NCBI RefSeq assembly: GCF_002982075.1
Contig: NZ_PUEJ01000002.1
Span: 682,001 to 746,000 of the forward strand
Source: Labrys okinawensis
GTDB taxonomy: Bacteria; Pseudomonadota; Alphaproteobacteria; Rhizobiales; Labraceae
Direction of reading: 5' to 3'
DNA length: 64,000 nt
Numbering within the stretch: position 1 is the first letter of the stretch; each line of letters starts with the position of its first letter. Shown piece by piece: positions 1-10,332 of the stretch. Made by a program: the position numbers and the translations under genes. A model generated the notes under the pieces. That model was not told the DNA's origin. It saw only the letters and a list, made by a program, of their open reading frames with translations, and searched no databases.

Positions 1-1
1 G

Positions 2-559
2 GCCGGCGAGGAAGGCTATGTCCGCCGCATCAGCGTGCGCTCGACCACGCTGGAAACCTATGATCGCGCCACGCTGATCATCCCCAACTCGACCCTGATC
101 ACCGGCTCGGTGAAGAACTGGGTCTATGGCAATACCTGGAGCCGGCTGCGCATCGCCCTGACCGTGCTCTACGACAGCGACATCGATGCGGTGAAGGCGG
201 CCATGCTGGCCGCGCCGGAAGACGATCCGCGTATCCTGCCGACGCCGAGGCCCCAGGTCTACATGACCTCGATGGATGCGGGGCTCGAATTCGAACTCAT
301 CGTGATGGTCGCCAGCATGGAGACGCAGGTCGCGGTGAAGAGCGACCTGCTCGCCCGTATCTTCAAGAATTTCAAGGCCAAGGGCATCCGCCTGCAGGGC
401 CAGGGCGCCGCGGCGCCCCCGCAGCGGGTGATCCTGTTCGAGCCCGAGCTGCAGGCAGCGATGACCGCCAAACTGCAGGGCGACAAGCCCGAGGCGGAGG
501 CTCCTGCCTCGGAGCCGGCCGCCAAGCCTTCAACCCCGCCGGCTGCGGCGGGATCCTGA
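2..559 (+). CDS. MscS-family mechanosensitive channel, C-terminal part
   Basis: The reading frame is open from the window edge, so the 5' part, including the pore-lining helix, is missing. The visible 185 residues match the end of an MscS beta domain: a Gly-Glu-Glu-Gly-Tyr-Val stretch, then RSTTLETYD, then IIPNSTL and a strand with KNWVYGN. An alpha/beta C-terminal domain follows, and then a Pro/Ala/Glu-rich tail of about 30 residues. In this family the protein sits in the inner membrane and releases solutes on hypo-osmotic shock. The stop is 14 bases before the probable start of the next gene, so the two may be co-transcribed. The subfamily cannot be assigned without the N-terminus. Confidence 0.8.
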   Translation, partial: AGEEGYVRRISVRSTTLETYDRATLIIPNSTLITGSVKNWVYGNTWSRLRIALTVLYDSDIDAVKAAMLAAPEDDPRILPTPRPQVYMTSMDAGLEFELIVMVASMETQVAVKSDLLARIFKNFKAKGIRLQGQGAAAPPQRVILFEPELQAAMTAKLQGDKPEAEAPASEPAAKPSTPPAAAGS

Positions 560-573
560 CCGTGGAGAACTCG

Positions 574-1179
574 ATGTTGCGCATGAGGGTGGCTGCGGCC
601 GCTTTTCTTGTCTTGGGCGTTACCTTGGGATTGGGCGGCTGCGCCCTCACGCAAAAGCCCGAAACCGTTTCCTATCAACGCCGGCCCGTATCCTTCAATC
701 CGGCACAGGCCCGGGACTGGCTGACCCAATACCGCCAGAGCAAGGGCCTCACCGCGGTGGCGCTCGATTCGCGTCTGACGGCCTTCGCCCAGAACCAGGC
801 CAATGCCATGGCCTCGGCCAACCAGCTTTCCCATTCGGTCGGCGGGAGCTTTTTTTCCCGGGTCAAATCGGCCGGGCTCGACGATTCCAAGATCGGTGAG
901 AACGTCTCCTATGGCACCTACACCGAGCTCGATGCCATGAAGCAGTGGAAGAACTCGCCCGAGCATGACGAGAATCTGCTGATGCCGGGCGCCACCCGCT
1001 TCGGCATCGCCATTGCCAGGGCCGGCGAGCGGGTCTATTGGGCCATGGCGGTCGCCGGCGAACCCAGTCGGCCGGAAGAGGCGCAGGCCTTTGGGGCCGG
1101 TGCGGTGGTACGCGTGGTACGCCGGCCTACGCGCGTGAAAAGCTCCGGAGGCCTCTTCGGCGGCCTGTTCGGGGGGTGA
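574..1179 (+). CDS. CAP/SCP-domain lipoprotein
   Basis: I chose the ATG at 574 because GGAG lies six bases upstream; a GTG at 562 in the same frame is the alternative. The first 25 residues form a signal peptide ending in a lipobox (LGGC), so the product is probably anchored in a membrane facing the periplasm. Residues of about 50 to 165 match a CAP domain: ALDSRLTAFAQNQANAMA, then LSHS, then IGENVSYG, then a His-Asp-Glu-Asn turn followed by FGIAIA and YWAMAV. A Gly-Gly-Leu-Phe-rich tail ends the protein. Bacterial CAP proteins are common but their substrates are mostly unknown. Confidence 0.8.
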   Translation: MLRMRVAAAAFLVLGVTLGLGGCALTQKPETVSYQRRPVSFNPAQARDWLTQYRQSKGLTAVALDSRLTAFAQNQANAMASANQLSHSVGGSFFSRVKSAGLDDSKIGENVSYGTYTELDAMKQWKNSPEHDENLLMPGATRFGIAIARAGERVYWAMAVAGEPSRPEEAQAFGAGAVVRVVRRPTRVKSSGGLFGGLFGG

Positions 1180-1186
1180 GTGCGGC

Positions 1187-2806
1187 ATGAACGAGCTGGA
1201 CAAGCAAGACTACGACATCGCCGCGCGCGATTTTCGCTGGGAGCTGCCGGCTCGCTACAATATCGGCGTGGATGTCTGCGACGTCTGGGCCAGGCGCGAT
1301 CCGGACCGGCTGGCCATCCTGCGCCGGCTTCCCGGCGGCGGCAGCGAGCGCATCAGCTATGGCGCCCTGCGCGAGGCCTCAGACCGCTTCGCCCTGGCGC
1401 TGAAACGTCTGGGTATCCGCAAGGGCGACCGGGTCGCGATCCTGCTGCCGCAGTCGCCGGCAGTGGTGATCGCCCATCTCGCCGTGGCCAAGCTCGGCGC
1501 CATCTCCCTGCCGCTTGCCGTATTGTTCGGCCCGGACGCGCTGAGCTTCCGCCTGCGTGATTCCGGCGCCAAGGCCGTGCTGCTCGACGAAAGCGGGCTC
1601 GCCAAGCTCGGCGAGATCGAGGCGAGACTGCCGGATCTGGAGACGGTGATCAGCGTCGACGGGGCAGGCGGCGGGGCGCTCGACTTCCATAGTCTGATCG
1701 CCGGGGCCACGGGGGACCTTGCACCGGTCGCCTCGACCCCCGACGACCCGGCGATGATGATCTATACCTCCGGCACCACGGGACAACCCAAGGGTGCCGT
1801 GCATGGCCATCGCGTGGTACTCGGCCATATTCCGGGCCTGCACTTTGCCCATCCGGGCCTGGGTCAGCCCGACGACGTGATGTGGACGCCGGCCGACTGG
1901 GCCTGGGCGGGCGGCCTGCTCAACGTGCTGCTGCCCAGCCTGGCGCTGGGCGTGCCGGTGGTGGCCGGCCTGCATGCCAAGTTCTCGGTGGACGAGGTGC
2001 TGGGATTGCTCTGGGACTTCAAGGTCCGCAATGCCTTCCTGCCGCCGACGGCCCTGCGCATGCTGCAGGCGGCGCATCGGCCCGGCCAGGTCTACCGCAC
2101 CCATCTGCGCTCGATCATGTCGGCCGGCGAGACGCTGGGGCCGGGCACCTATGGCTGGGCCGAAGCCGCTTTTGGCTTTCCGGTCAACGAGCTCTACGGC
2201 CAGACCGAATGCAATCTCGTGCTCGGCTCGTGCCACGAGCTCGGCGTGTCCAGGCCCGGCGCCATCGGCAAGCCCGTGCCCGGCCATCGCGTGGCGGTGG
2301 TCGACGAAGAGGGCCGGGAGAGCCCGACGGACGAAATCGGCGAGATTGCGGTGCGCGCGCCCGATCCAGTGATGTTCCTGGGCTATTGGGGCAATGCCAC
2401 CGCCACCGCGGCGAAATATCGTGATGGCTGGCTGATGACCGGCGACAAGGCGCGCCGCGACACCGACGGCTATGTGCATTTCGTCGGCCGCGGGGACGAC
2501 ATCATCACCTCGGCCGGCTATCGCATCGGCCCCGGCGAGATCGAGGACTGCCTGATGCGCCATGCCGCCGTCGCCATGGCGGCCGTCGTCGGCATGCCCG
2601 ATACCTTGCGGACCGAGATCGTCAAGGCCTTCGTGGTGCTCAAGCCGGGCTTCGCGGCATCGGACGCCATGACCGCCGACCTGCAGCTCTTCGTGCGCGA
2701 GCGCCTGTCCGCCCACGAGTATCCGCGGGTGATCGCCTATGTCGACGCCCTGCCGCTGACTTCGTCGGGCAAGATCATCCGCCGGGCCCTGCGCGAGCTC
2801 GACTGA
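1187..2806 (+). CDS. AMP-forming acyl-CoA synthetase
   Basis: A 539-residue member of the ANL adenylating family. It would activate a carboxylic acid with ATP and join it to CoA. The phosphate-binding motif YTSGTTGQPKG lies near residue 195. The ELYGQTE motif and the hinge region with TGDKARRD and GRGDDIITSAGYRIGPGEIE follow in the usual order. The catalytic lysine motif SSGKIIRR is nine residues from the C-terminus. Overall it resembles the medium-chain and acetyl-CoA-synthetase-like enzymes rather than long-chain FadD. The substrate cannot be read from the sequence. It starts seven bases after the lipoprotein gene stops. Confidence 0.9.
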   Translation: MNELDKQDYDIAARDFRWELPARYNIGVDVCDVWARRDPDRLAILRRLPGGGSERISYGALREASDRFALALKRLGIRKGDRVAILLPQSPAVVIAHLAVAKLGAISLPLAVLFGPDALSFRLRDSGAKAVLLDESGLAKLGEIEARLPDLETVISVDGAGGGALDFHSLIAGATGDLAPVASTPDDPAMMIYTSGTTGQPKGAVHGHRVVLGHIPGLHFAHPGLGQPDDVMWTPADWAWAGGLLNVLLPSLALGVPVVAGLHAKFSVDEVLGLLWDFKVRNAFLPPTALRMLQAAHRPGQVYRTHLRSIMSAGETLGPGTYGWAEAAFGFPVNELYGQTECNLVLGSCHELGVSRPGAIGKPVPGHRVAVVDEEGRESPTDEIGEIAVRAPDPVMFLGYWGNATATAAKYRDGWLMTGDKARRDTDGYVHFVGRGDDIITSAGYRIGPGEIEDCLMRHAAVAMAAVVGMPDTLRTEIVKAFVVLKPGFAASDAMTADLQLFVRERLSAHEYPRVIAYVDALPLTSSGKIIRRALRELD

Positions 2807-2913
2807 GGGTAGCACTTCCGGGGGCATCGGCATCCTGCCCGTTCTTGGAAATACTGCGTTCGCGGGAAGGGACGGGCGGGCGGGACGCCCGTGCACCCGG
2901 ATACGCCGCTCCA

Positions 2914-2943
2914 AACAAAACCGGCCGGGGAAACCCCGGCCGG
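2914..2943 (-). terminator. Intrinsic terminator of the Bax-inhibitor gene
   Basis: A perfect 10-bp stem (CCGGCCGGGG with CCCCGGCCGG) closes over an AAA loop. Read on the minus strand it is followed by TTTTGTTTGG. It lies about 30 bases past the stop of the minus-strand gene ending at 2972. Confidence 0.85.
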
Positions 2944-2971
2944 CGCAACGCGTCAAGAAGCTCTTCAGGGA

Positions 2972-3748
<777 letters not shown>

Positions 3749-3924
3749 GTGTCTCTCCAGATGCGGCACATGCCGCAAAAAGCTTGTTCTTATGTAGTGC
3801 TTTCCATTGAAACAGTTAAGTGAATTGCTTGCAATGTTGCCGGCATGCCACCGTGGGGTGGTCGATCTTCATCGCCTGAACTTCGGCTGAAACGCTTGTC
3901 ATTCCAAGCGCCTGGCATCCGGGC

Positions 3925-6462
3925 CTATAGGCTTCGCAGATGCGTGGCCGGTTTCTGGCGCAGGATGCGCCAGGTGCCCGCCAGCCCGAACAGGATGGTC
4001 AGCGCCAGGGCGCCGAAGGCGGCCCCGAAAGCCGGCCCGGCCAGGAAGGTGAAGCTGAAATTCATCAGATAGGTCACGATCAGCCAGGCGCAAGCGGTGC
4101 CGGCGACCACGCCGAACAGGCCGGTGGCAAGGCCGAGCAGCCCGTATTCGAGGATGAAGGCGAAGAGGATGCGTCCACGCGTGGCACCCAGGACCTTGAG
4201 GATGACGGCGTCGTAGAGCCGGCTGCTCTGCCCGGCGGCCAGCGCACCCGCCAGCACCAGGATCGAGGCGACGAGGGCAATGGCGGCGGCAGCCCGGATC
4301 GCCATGGCGAGCTGGCCGGCAAGATCGGCGAAGCTCTGCAGGGCATCCTTGATGCGCACGGCCGTCACCATCGGAAAGGCGTCGGCTACCTGCTTGAGCA
4401 GGCCGAGTTCGACGGCATCATCCGCCCCATGCGGGAAGGTGAGGGTGGCGATGTCGGTCACCGGCGCGCCCTTGAAAGTGTTCGGCGAATAGACCAGCAC
4501 GAAATTGATGCCGAAATTCTGCCATTCGAGCTTGCGCAGGGCGCCCACCTTGGCGGTGATGTTGCGGCCGAGCACATTGACGGTGATGTCATCCCCGACA
4601 GCGAGGCCAAGCCCGTGCGCGACCTCCTGCTCGAGCGATACCAATGGCGGGCCGGCATAATCGGGAGCCCACCACTGGCCCTCGACCACGCGCGAGCCGG
4701 CCGGCACCGCGTCGGTGAAGGTGACGCCGCGATCCCCGCTCAGCACCCAGGCGATGTTCGGCGGCGGCTTGATCTTCTCGGCCGGCACGTCCTTTACGCT
4801 GACGATGCGGCCACGCAGCATGGGAACGCGCTCGCTGGTCGCCTGCGGGGCGGCCTGCTTGAGGAAGGCATCGAAGCGAGGTGCGTCGGCGCGGCGGATG
4901 TCGACGAAGAAGAAGCTCGGCGCCTTGTCGGGAATGGCGGCGGAGAGCTGGTGGCGGATATTGCCGTCGACCAGGGTGAGCGCCACCAAAAGGCAGAGTC
5001 CGAGCCCGAGCGACAGCACAACGGAAGGGGTGGCGGCGCCGGGGCGGTGAATGTTGGTGACGGCCAGGCGCAGCGGCGTCGAGTGCGGGCGGGGCAGCCG
5101 GCGGGCGAGCGCCATCAGGAGGCTTGCCACCACGCGCAGGAGGACGAAGGCGCCGAGCGCGGAGGCGACATAGACCAGGGCCACCTTGCGATCGGCGGCG
5201 AAGAACAGCGCCAGGGCGACCAGGGCGGCGACGGCCAGGCCGGCCAGGATCAGCACGATGGGGGCCGGCCAGCGCCGTGTCGGGGCGATGGCATCGCGGA
5301 ACAGGGCCGATACGGAGATATCCCTCGCCCGCCCCAGCGGCAGCAGCGAGAAAGCCAGCGCCGTGAGCAGGCCGTAAAGGGCGGCGAGCGCCAGGCCCGC
5401 CGGATTGAGCACCGGCGTGATCGGCAAGGGCAGGTAATCGGCAAAGCCATAGGCCAGGATGAAGGGCAGGGCGGCGCCGGCGGCAAGGCCGATGACGATG
5501 CCGAGGGCGGCCAGGAGCAGGGTCTGGGTGAGATAGATGCCGGTGACAAGATTGGCGCCGGCTCCCAGCGTCTTCAGCGTGGCGATGCTGTCGCGCTGGC
5601 GTTCGACGAAAGCCCTGACGGCATTGGCGACGCCGACGCCGCCCACCAACAGGGCCGTCAGCCCGACCAGCGTGATGAACATGGTGAAGCGCTCGATGCC
5701 GCGCCGAAGCTCCGGAGAGGCGTCGTCGCGGGTTCTCACCTCCCAACCGGCCTGGGGGAAGGCCTGATTCGCCCTCTGGCGAACGGCATCCGGCGAGACA
5801 TCGGGCGGCAGGACCAGGCGATAGCGCCAGCGGATCAGCGACCCCGGCTGGATCAGCCCGCTCTCGCGCAGCGCGTCCAGAGTGATCATCAGGCGGGGAC
5901 CGAAGGAAATGCCGCCGGCGATCTTGTCCGGCTCGCCGATGAGGCGATCGGCCAGGGTCACCGTCAAATTGCCGATGGTGACGGTAGCGCCGGGTTGCAG
6001 GCCGAGCCGGGCAAACAGGGCGGCATCGGCCGCGGCATCCGCCCGGCTGCCCTGGCTGCCGATGGTGGCGGACAGTGCCCTGCCCTGGCCGAACTCCACC
6101 GCGCCGAGCAGGGGATAGGCCGGGTCGACCGCCTTGATTTCGACCAGGGCGGTCTGGCCGTCCGGCGTGCGCGCCATGGCCCTGGTGCTCGCCGCGATCG
6201 AGAGCCGGCCCTGCTTTCCGATGAAGGCGAGCTCCTCGGGGCTAGCTTCGCGCCCCACCAGCGTGAACTCGATGTCCCCGCCATTGATCACCCGGCCCTG
6301 GCTGCGCAGCCCGTCCGACAGGGCGCTGGAGATGGCGTCGACCCCGGCGATCGCCATGACGCCCAGGGCGAGGCAGGCCAGGAAAATACCGAAACCGCGG
6401 ATGCCGGCGCGCAATTCGCGCAAGGCAAAGCGCAGCGGAAGGGGAAGCGAAGCGAGGGACAT
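3925..6462 (-). CDS. FtsX-like ABC transporter permease (YbbP type)
   Basis: About 845 residues. There is one N-terminal membrane segment (IFLACLALGVMAIAGVDAI), a large periplasmic region, a FtsX core of three to four helices around residues 260 to 420, further helices, a second periplasmic region and a final FtsX core ending in LRQKPATHL. This duplicated FtsX layout is that of the YbbP permease, which works with the YbbA ATPase and is proposed to act in export of lipid-linked or hydrophobic molecules. No ATPase gene lies next to it here, so the partner must be elsewhere. The start is uncertain: ATG at 6462, or TTG at 6486. Neither has a convincing ribosome binding site. Confidence 0.85.
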   Translation of the reverse strand: MSLASLPLPLRFALRELRAGIRGFGIFLACLALGVMAIAGVDAISSALSDGLRSQGRVINGGDIEFTLVGREASPEELAFIGKQGRLSIAASTRAMARTPDGQTALVEIKAVDPAYPLLGAVEFGQGRALSATIGSQGSRADAAADAALFARLGLQPGATVTIGNLTVTLADRLIGEPDKIAGGISFGPRLMITLDALRESGLIQPGSLIRWRYRLVLPPDVSPDAVRQRANQAFPQAGWEVRTRDDASPELRRGIERFTMFITLVGLTALLVGGVGVANAVRAFVERQRDSIATLKTLGAGANLVTGIYLTQTLLLAALGIVIGLAAGAALPFILAYGFADYLPLPITPVLNPAGLALAALYGLLTALAFSLLPLGRARDISVSALFRDAIAPTRRWPAPIVLILAGLAVAALVALALFFAADRKVALVYVASALGAFVLLRVVASLLMALARRLPRPHSTPLRLAVTNIHRPGAATPSVVLSLGLGLCLLVALTLVDGNIRHQLSAAIPDKAPSFFFVDIRRADAPRFDAFLKQAAPQATSERVPMLRGRIVSVKDVPAEKIKPPPNIAWVLSGDRGVTFTDAVPAGSRVVEGQWWAPDYAGPPLVSLEQEVAHGLGLAVGDDITVNVLGRNITAKVGALRKLEWQNFGINFVLVYSPNTFKGAPVTDIATLTFPHGADDAVELGLLKQVADAFPMVTAVRIKDALQSFADLAGQLAMAIRAAAAIALVASILVLAGALAAGQSSRLYDAVILKVLGATRGRILFAFILEYGLLGLATGLFGVVAGTACAWLIVTYLMNFSFTFLAGPAFGAAFGALALTILFGLAGTWRILRQKPATHLRSL

Positions 6463-6583
6463 CGGTGATGTTGAGCGGAAGGACAAGGCCGAATCAAGGC
6501 AAGGTGGGGGTGCGCCCCGTCTACCGCAAGCCGCGCGTTACGATATTGCGCGAGCCGGTGGCAGACATGATATAGCCTTCATC

Positions 6584-6877
6584 ATGACCATGACCTCGCC
6601 AGTCGCGCTGACGGAGCGCCAATGCACCCTGATCGCCAGGGCACTGGCAGAGCCGCGGCGCTACCAGATCCTCAAGGAAATCGCCGGCCAGGGCGGCTCG
6701 GTGGCCTGCGCCTGCATGCAGCAGAAGCATGAGGTCACGCCGGCGACCTTGTCCCATCACATGAAAGAGCTCGAGAATGCCGGGCTCATCGAAATCGTCC
6801 GAGAGGGCAAGTTCGCCACGCTCGTGCTCAAGCGCGAAACGCTGGATGCCTATCTGCGCGAACTGGCCAGCCTGTAA
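6584..6877 (+). CDS. ArsR-family winged-helix repressor
   Basis: 97 residues with a single winged-helix domain. The dimer helix begins at LTERQCTLIARALAEPRRYQILKEI, and the recognition region is VTPATLSHHMKELENAGLIE followed by a short wing. A Cys-Ala-Cys pair (GGSVACACMQ) lies just before the recognition region, where ArsR/SmtB proteins often place metal or redox ligands. Whether it senses metal or thiol state is inference. A CATGAT/ATCATG inverted repeat (6566-6586) overlaps the start codon and could be an autoregulatory site. The next gene downstream on the same strand is an SDR oxidoreductase, which is a plausible target. Confidence 0.85.
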   Translation: MTMTSPVALTERQCTLIARALAEPRRYQILKEIAGQGGSVACACMQQKHEVTPATLSHHMKELENAGLIEIVREGKFATLVLKRETLDAYLRELASL

Positions 6878-7022
6878 GGCAGGGTGAGGCGCGGCACCGT
6901 CGAACGCCCATAAGCGCCGCTCCACTCAAATCTGCTTACGAAATTTTCCATCGGCCGCTCTTGTTTCGTTTCGATGATTATCTAAGTATCGAAGCATTGT
7001 CACTCGAACCAAGAGATATTCG

Positions 7023-7772
7023 ATGAGCAGATTGGCAGGTAAGGTCGCCGTGGTTACAGGTGCCTCGAAGGGCATCGGTGCGGGTATTGCGAAAAGCCTG
7101 GCGGCCGAGGGCGCCGCCGTCGTGGTGAATTATGCATCGAGCCGGGATGGAGCCGAGAAGGTCGTCGCCGAGATCACCGCCAAGGGCGGCAAGGCGATCG
7201 CCGTCAAGGGCGACGTCTCCAAGGCGGAGGAGGTGAAGGCGATCTTCGCGCAGGCCCAGGAGGCCTATGGCCGGCTCGACGTCTTGGTGAACAATGCCGG
7301 CGTCTATGCCTTCGCACCGCTTCAGGAGGTGACGGAAACCGAGTTCCATCGCCAGTTCAACACCAATGTGCTCGGGCTGCTGCTGGCCAGCCAGGAGGCC
7401 GAAAAGCACTTCGGTCCCGAGGGCGGCAGCATCATCAACATCGGATCGGTTGCGACCGACGTCAATTTCCCGGCCACCTCGGTCTACACCGCCACCAAGG
7501 GTGCGGTGACGTCGATCACCCGGGTGCTGGCCAAGGAACTCGGCCCCAAGAAGATCCGGGTGAACTCGATCAACCCCGGCATGGTGGAGACCGAAGGCGT
7601 ACATGCGGCCGGCTTCATCGGCGGCGATCTGGAGAGCCAGACCGTGGCCCAGACGCCGCTGGGACGCATCGGCCAGCCCGGCGATATCGCGCCCGTCGCG
7701 GTCTTCCTGGCCTCGGAAGAATCCGGCTGGGTGACCGGCGAGGTGCTGGCCGTCTCGGGCGGAGTCCGATAG
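7023..7772 (+). CDS. Short-chain dehydrogenase/reductase
   Basis: 249 residues, a classical SDR. The NAD(P)-binding glycine motif TGASKGIGAG is at residues 12 to 21, NNAG near 90, the catalytic Ser/Tyr/Lys as SVYTATKG near 157, and a final VLAVSGGVR. This length and order fit 3-oxoacyl-ACP reductase-like or glucose-1-dehydrogenase-like reductases, but substrate cannot be read. The residue following the Gly motif and VVVNYASSRD at the end of beta 2 suggest NADP preference. It lies 145 bases after the ArsR gene and is probably controlled by it. Confidence 0.9.
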   Translation: MSRLAGKVAVVTGASKGIGAGIAKSLAAEGAAVVVNYASSRDGAEKVVAEITAKGGKAIAVKGDVSKAEEVKAIFAQAQEAYGRLDVLVNNAGVYAFAPLQEVTETEFHRQFNTNVLGLLLASQEAEKHFGPEGGSIINIGSVATDVNFPATSVYTATKGAVTSITRVLAKELGPKKIRVNSINPGMVETEGVHAAGFIGGDLESQTVAQTPLGRIGQPGDIAPVAVFLASEESGWVTGEVLAVSGGVR

Positions 7773-7843
7773 GCGCCTGAACAGCCGAGGGCGGAACGCT
7801 GGTGAGAGCGTTCCGCCGGTCTCGTGACCAGGCGATACTCCAA

Positions 7844-7945
7844 AGCGTTTTGCGATTTGGCGGAATCGCCAGGAACCACAAAGACGCGTTCAATCAAAGA
7901 GTTAGAGCAATGCCGCGTTTCCGTCTAAACGCGGCATTGCTCTAG
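7844..7945. repeat. Dispersed palindromic repeat, family 1, copy 1
   Basis: About 100 bases in two parts. The first is a stem-loop starting AGCGTTTTGCGATTTGG with a complementary half ending AAGACGCG. The second is a tight hairpin, AGAGCAATGCCGCGTTT against AAACGCGGCATTGCTCT. The same two-part layout occurs at 13455, 14292 and, inverted, at 44908. Confidence 0.85.
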
Positions 7946-8991
7946 GGGCCGGTTCGCAAGGCCCGGCTGAAGGCGGTCGCGGCTCGCTCGATCAGTTCGG
8001 CGTGAATGGCCTGCCGTGATCGTCCGCCGCCGTCCGAGCAGATCGGATCCCCCACTTTCTGTGCCTCGGCGCTTTCCGCCGCGCCCGGCCTGCACAGCGC
8101 GAACATGCTGTAATGGCTCGCGTCCGCGATCGTCTCATAGGTCGTGACGGGGATGGCTTTTGCGATCCCGGCGGCCTGTGCGGTCAACGGGATGTTTGCG
8201 GCCGGGCCGAGATTGAGGAGGGCCACGGGAATGTCGACGCTCGAGAAGCTCTCGGAGTCGAAGACATCGACCGGAGCCGGGTCGATCGCCATGGCGAAGC
8301 GGATGCGCCGGTCGCGGCCATCCCGGCCGGCCGATCGCAGATCCAGGGCGTGAAGGTCGACGCCGCTTTCCCGGATCCAGCCGCAAAGGGACGGATTCAG
8401 CCGATCCGTATCGCAATACGCGGCCAGGCGCTTGGGATCGATGCGCGCCCCGGCCAGCGCCAGGGCCGTGTTGCCGCCCATGGAAAGGCCGAGGACGCCG
8501 ATCTCGCCGGCATTCAGGTGATCCTTGAAAAAGGGCTCCCTCGCCACAGCATCCAGGCTGTCGCTGATATCGGCAGGCCTGAGCCAGAGCTTCATCGTCT
8601 CCGCCGCGGATCTGTTCGCCCCGCTATTGCCGGGATGGGTGGGAGCCGCCACCACGAAGCCGCGTTCTGCCAGGGGCGCTGCGATCCAGCTCAAGGCCTG
8701 GGCACTGCCGGCCAGGCCCGCTCCGTGGGAGAGAAGAACGAGCGGGAATTTTCCCGGCGCGATGGCGGCATCGCGCCGCGCCGACGTTCCCGTAAAGAAC
8801 ATGCCGCCGCCGAGCATGACAGGCTCGCCGCCCGGCTGCGCGGGATACCACACGGTCACGTCCAGATCGGCGCCGCGTTCCTTGGAAGGAGCGGCAATCC
8901 GACGAACGCCGACGCCATCGGCGGCCAGCGCCTGCTTCGTCGGCTGCGCGACGCAAAGGGCGACAGCCCATAATATGATCCATGCCTTCAT
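7942..8991 (-). CDS. Secreted alpha/beta hydrolase (dienelactone-hydrolase or PAF-acetylhydrolase-like)
   Basis: 349 residues with a cleavable signal peptide (hydrophobic stretch from Ala2 to about Ala23, ending ALAADG), so periplasmic or secreted. The early HGAGLAGS motif forms the oxyanion hole. The nucleophile elbow GLSMGG is near residue 170, and a C-terminal ASHYSM could supply the catalytic His. The overall order matches esterases annotated as dienelactone hydrolase or platelet-activating-factor acetylhydrolase-like. Substrate unknown. The stop codon overlaps the end of repeat copy 1. Confidence 0.8.
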   Translation of the reverse strand: MKAWIILWAVALCVAQPTKQALAADGVGVRRIAAPSKERGADLDVTVWYPAQPGGEPVMLGGGMFFTGTSARRDAAIAPGKFPLVLLSHGAGLAGSAQALSWIAAPLAERGFVVAAPTHPGNSGANRSAAETMKLWLRPADISDSLDAVAREPFFKDHLNAGEIGVLGLSMGGNTALALAGARIDPKRLAAYCDTDRLNPSLCGWIRESGVDLHALDLRSAGRDGRDRRIRFAMAIDPAPVDVFDSESFSSVDIPVALLNLGPAANIPLTAQAAGIAKAIPVTTYETIADASHYSMFALCRPGAAESAEAQKVGDPICSDGGGRSRQAIHAELIERAATAFSRALRTGP

Positions 8992-9156
8992 CGAAACTCC
9001 TCCCCATGCTGCGCGCCTGCGACTGCATCGCGATGCGCGACACAGGCATGGCTCGCTGCGGGAGGAGACCTCGATCGCGTTCCGCTCCGCCCGGAACGCG
9101 TTGCAGGAAGCGAGGCCGGGCCATGGCGGGGCGGAATGTCTGGGGTGATGTGTTCC

Positions 9157-10332
9157 TCAGTCCCCGCCGGTCAGCCGCTTCAGGCCGGCCCGGGTTTCGG
9201 GTTCGTTCGGGATCAGGCGCAGGGCCGCCTTGTAGTCCGCGATCGCCTCCTCGCGCCGGCCCAAAGCTTCGTAGATATGGGCGCGGGTGTCGAGGATGGC
9301 GCCTTCGTTGGGCGCTGCCTTCACCGCGGCCTCGGCATCCGCCAGACCCTCTTCGGCGCGGCCGAGCTTGAAGAGGGACCAGGCCCTCAGATTCAGCGCC
9401 ATGGCATCGTTACGCCCGCCCTTGATGGCGAGATCCACGTCCCGGAGCGCGCCCTCATAATCGTCGCGCTCAGCCAGGACGATGGCGCGCAGCAGCCGGG
9501 CATCCGCATTGTTCGGATCAACGGCAAGAACCGCGCTAGCTCGATCCTGCAGGTCATCGATGTTGGCCATCGCGGCGCTCTGGCCATTCGTGCTGAACTG
9601 CCAGACCTGCGAACTCGTGTTGCCAAGCCCGAAGGCCAGGGCGAGCAATGCCAGGCTGGCGAGTGTGAAGGCAAGACGGCGGGGGTCCTGGAAGGGGCCT
9701 ATGCGCCGGGTGATGAGCACGGCGGCGGACAGGCCACCGAGAAAGCCGCCGAAATGGCCGGCATTGCTGATGCCGGGATTGAGCAGCCCATAGAGGAAGT
9801 TGAGGCCGGCCCAGAAGGCGGCGTTGGTCATCAGGGCCCGGCCGAAGGCGTCGCCGCGCCGCGCGCCATAGAACACGATGGCGCCGAGCAGCCCGAAGAT
9901 CGCCCCGGAGGCGCCGAGGGAAAACGTCTCGCCCCATAGCACCGAGGCGAGGGCTCCGGCAACGCCGCCGACGGCGTAGATCACGAAGGCCCGCAGCCTT
10001 CCATAGGTCCGCTCCACCATCGGCATGACCTGCAGCAGCGAGAACAGGTTCAGCGCCAGATGCGGCAGGCTGCCATGCAGGTAGGGCGCGGTGAACAAGG
10101 TCCATATCCGCCCCTGAGTGAAGGGAACCTGGCCGCCGATGCCGAGCGTGTAGAGGATCCCCTGCGAAGGCTGCCAGAGTATCCGCCCCAGATTCTGCGG
10201 CGAACCCGTCAGCCAGGCCGTGAACAGCACGGCCAGCAGGTAGAGCCCGGCGCAAACCGCGGCCAGGGGATATGCCAGGGGCATCGGCCCGAACAAAGCC
10301 CGATGCCAGAGAGGCGGCTGCCGGGAGCTCAC
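9157..10332 (-). CDS. Rhomboid intramembrane serine protease with C-terminal TPRs
   Basis: 391 residues. The first 230 form a rhomboid core with about six or seven membrane helices. The catalytic serine is in GASGAIFG (Ser142) and the catalytic histidine is in HFGGFLGG (His193). The HxxxN motif at [10 protein letters not shown] fits the family. Residues of about 255 to 390 are three to four TPR units (for example [19 protein letters not shown]), probably soluble and used to bind partners. It starts at a GTG that shares four bases (GTGA) with the stop of cobT, so translation is coupled. Confidence 0.88.
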   Translation of the reverse strand: MSSRQPPLWHRALFGPMPLAYPLAAVCAGLYLLAVLFTAWLTGSPQNLGRILWQPSQGILYTLGIGGQVPFTQGRIWTLFTAPYLHGSLPHLALNLFSLLQVMPMVERTYGRLRAFVIYAVGGVAGALASVLWGETFSLGASGAIFGLLGAIVFYGARRGDAFGRALMTNAAFWAGLNFLYGLLNPGISNAGHFGGFLGGLSAAVLITRRIGPFQDPRRLAFTLASLALLALAFGLGNTSSQVWQFSTNGQSAAMANIDDLQDRASAVLAVDPNNADARLLRAIVLAERDDYEGALRDVDLAIKGGRNDAMALNLRAWSLFKLGRAEEGLADAEAAVKAAPNEGAILDTRAHIYEALGRREEAIADYKAALRLIPNEPETRAGLKRLTGGD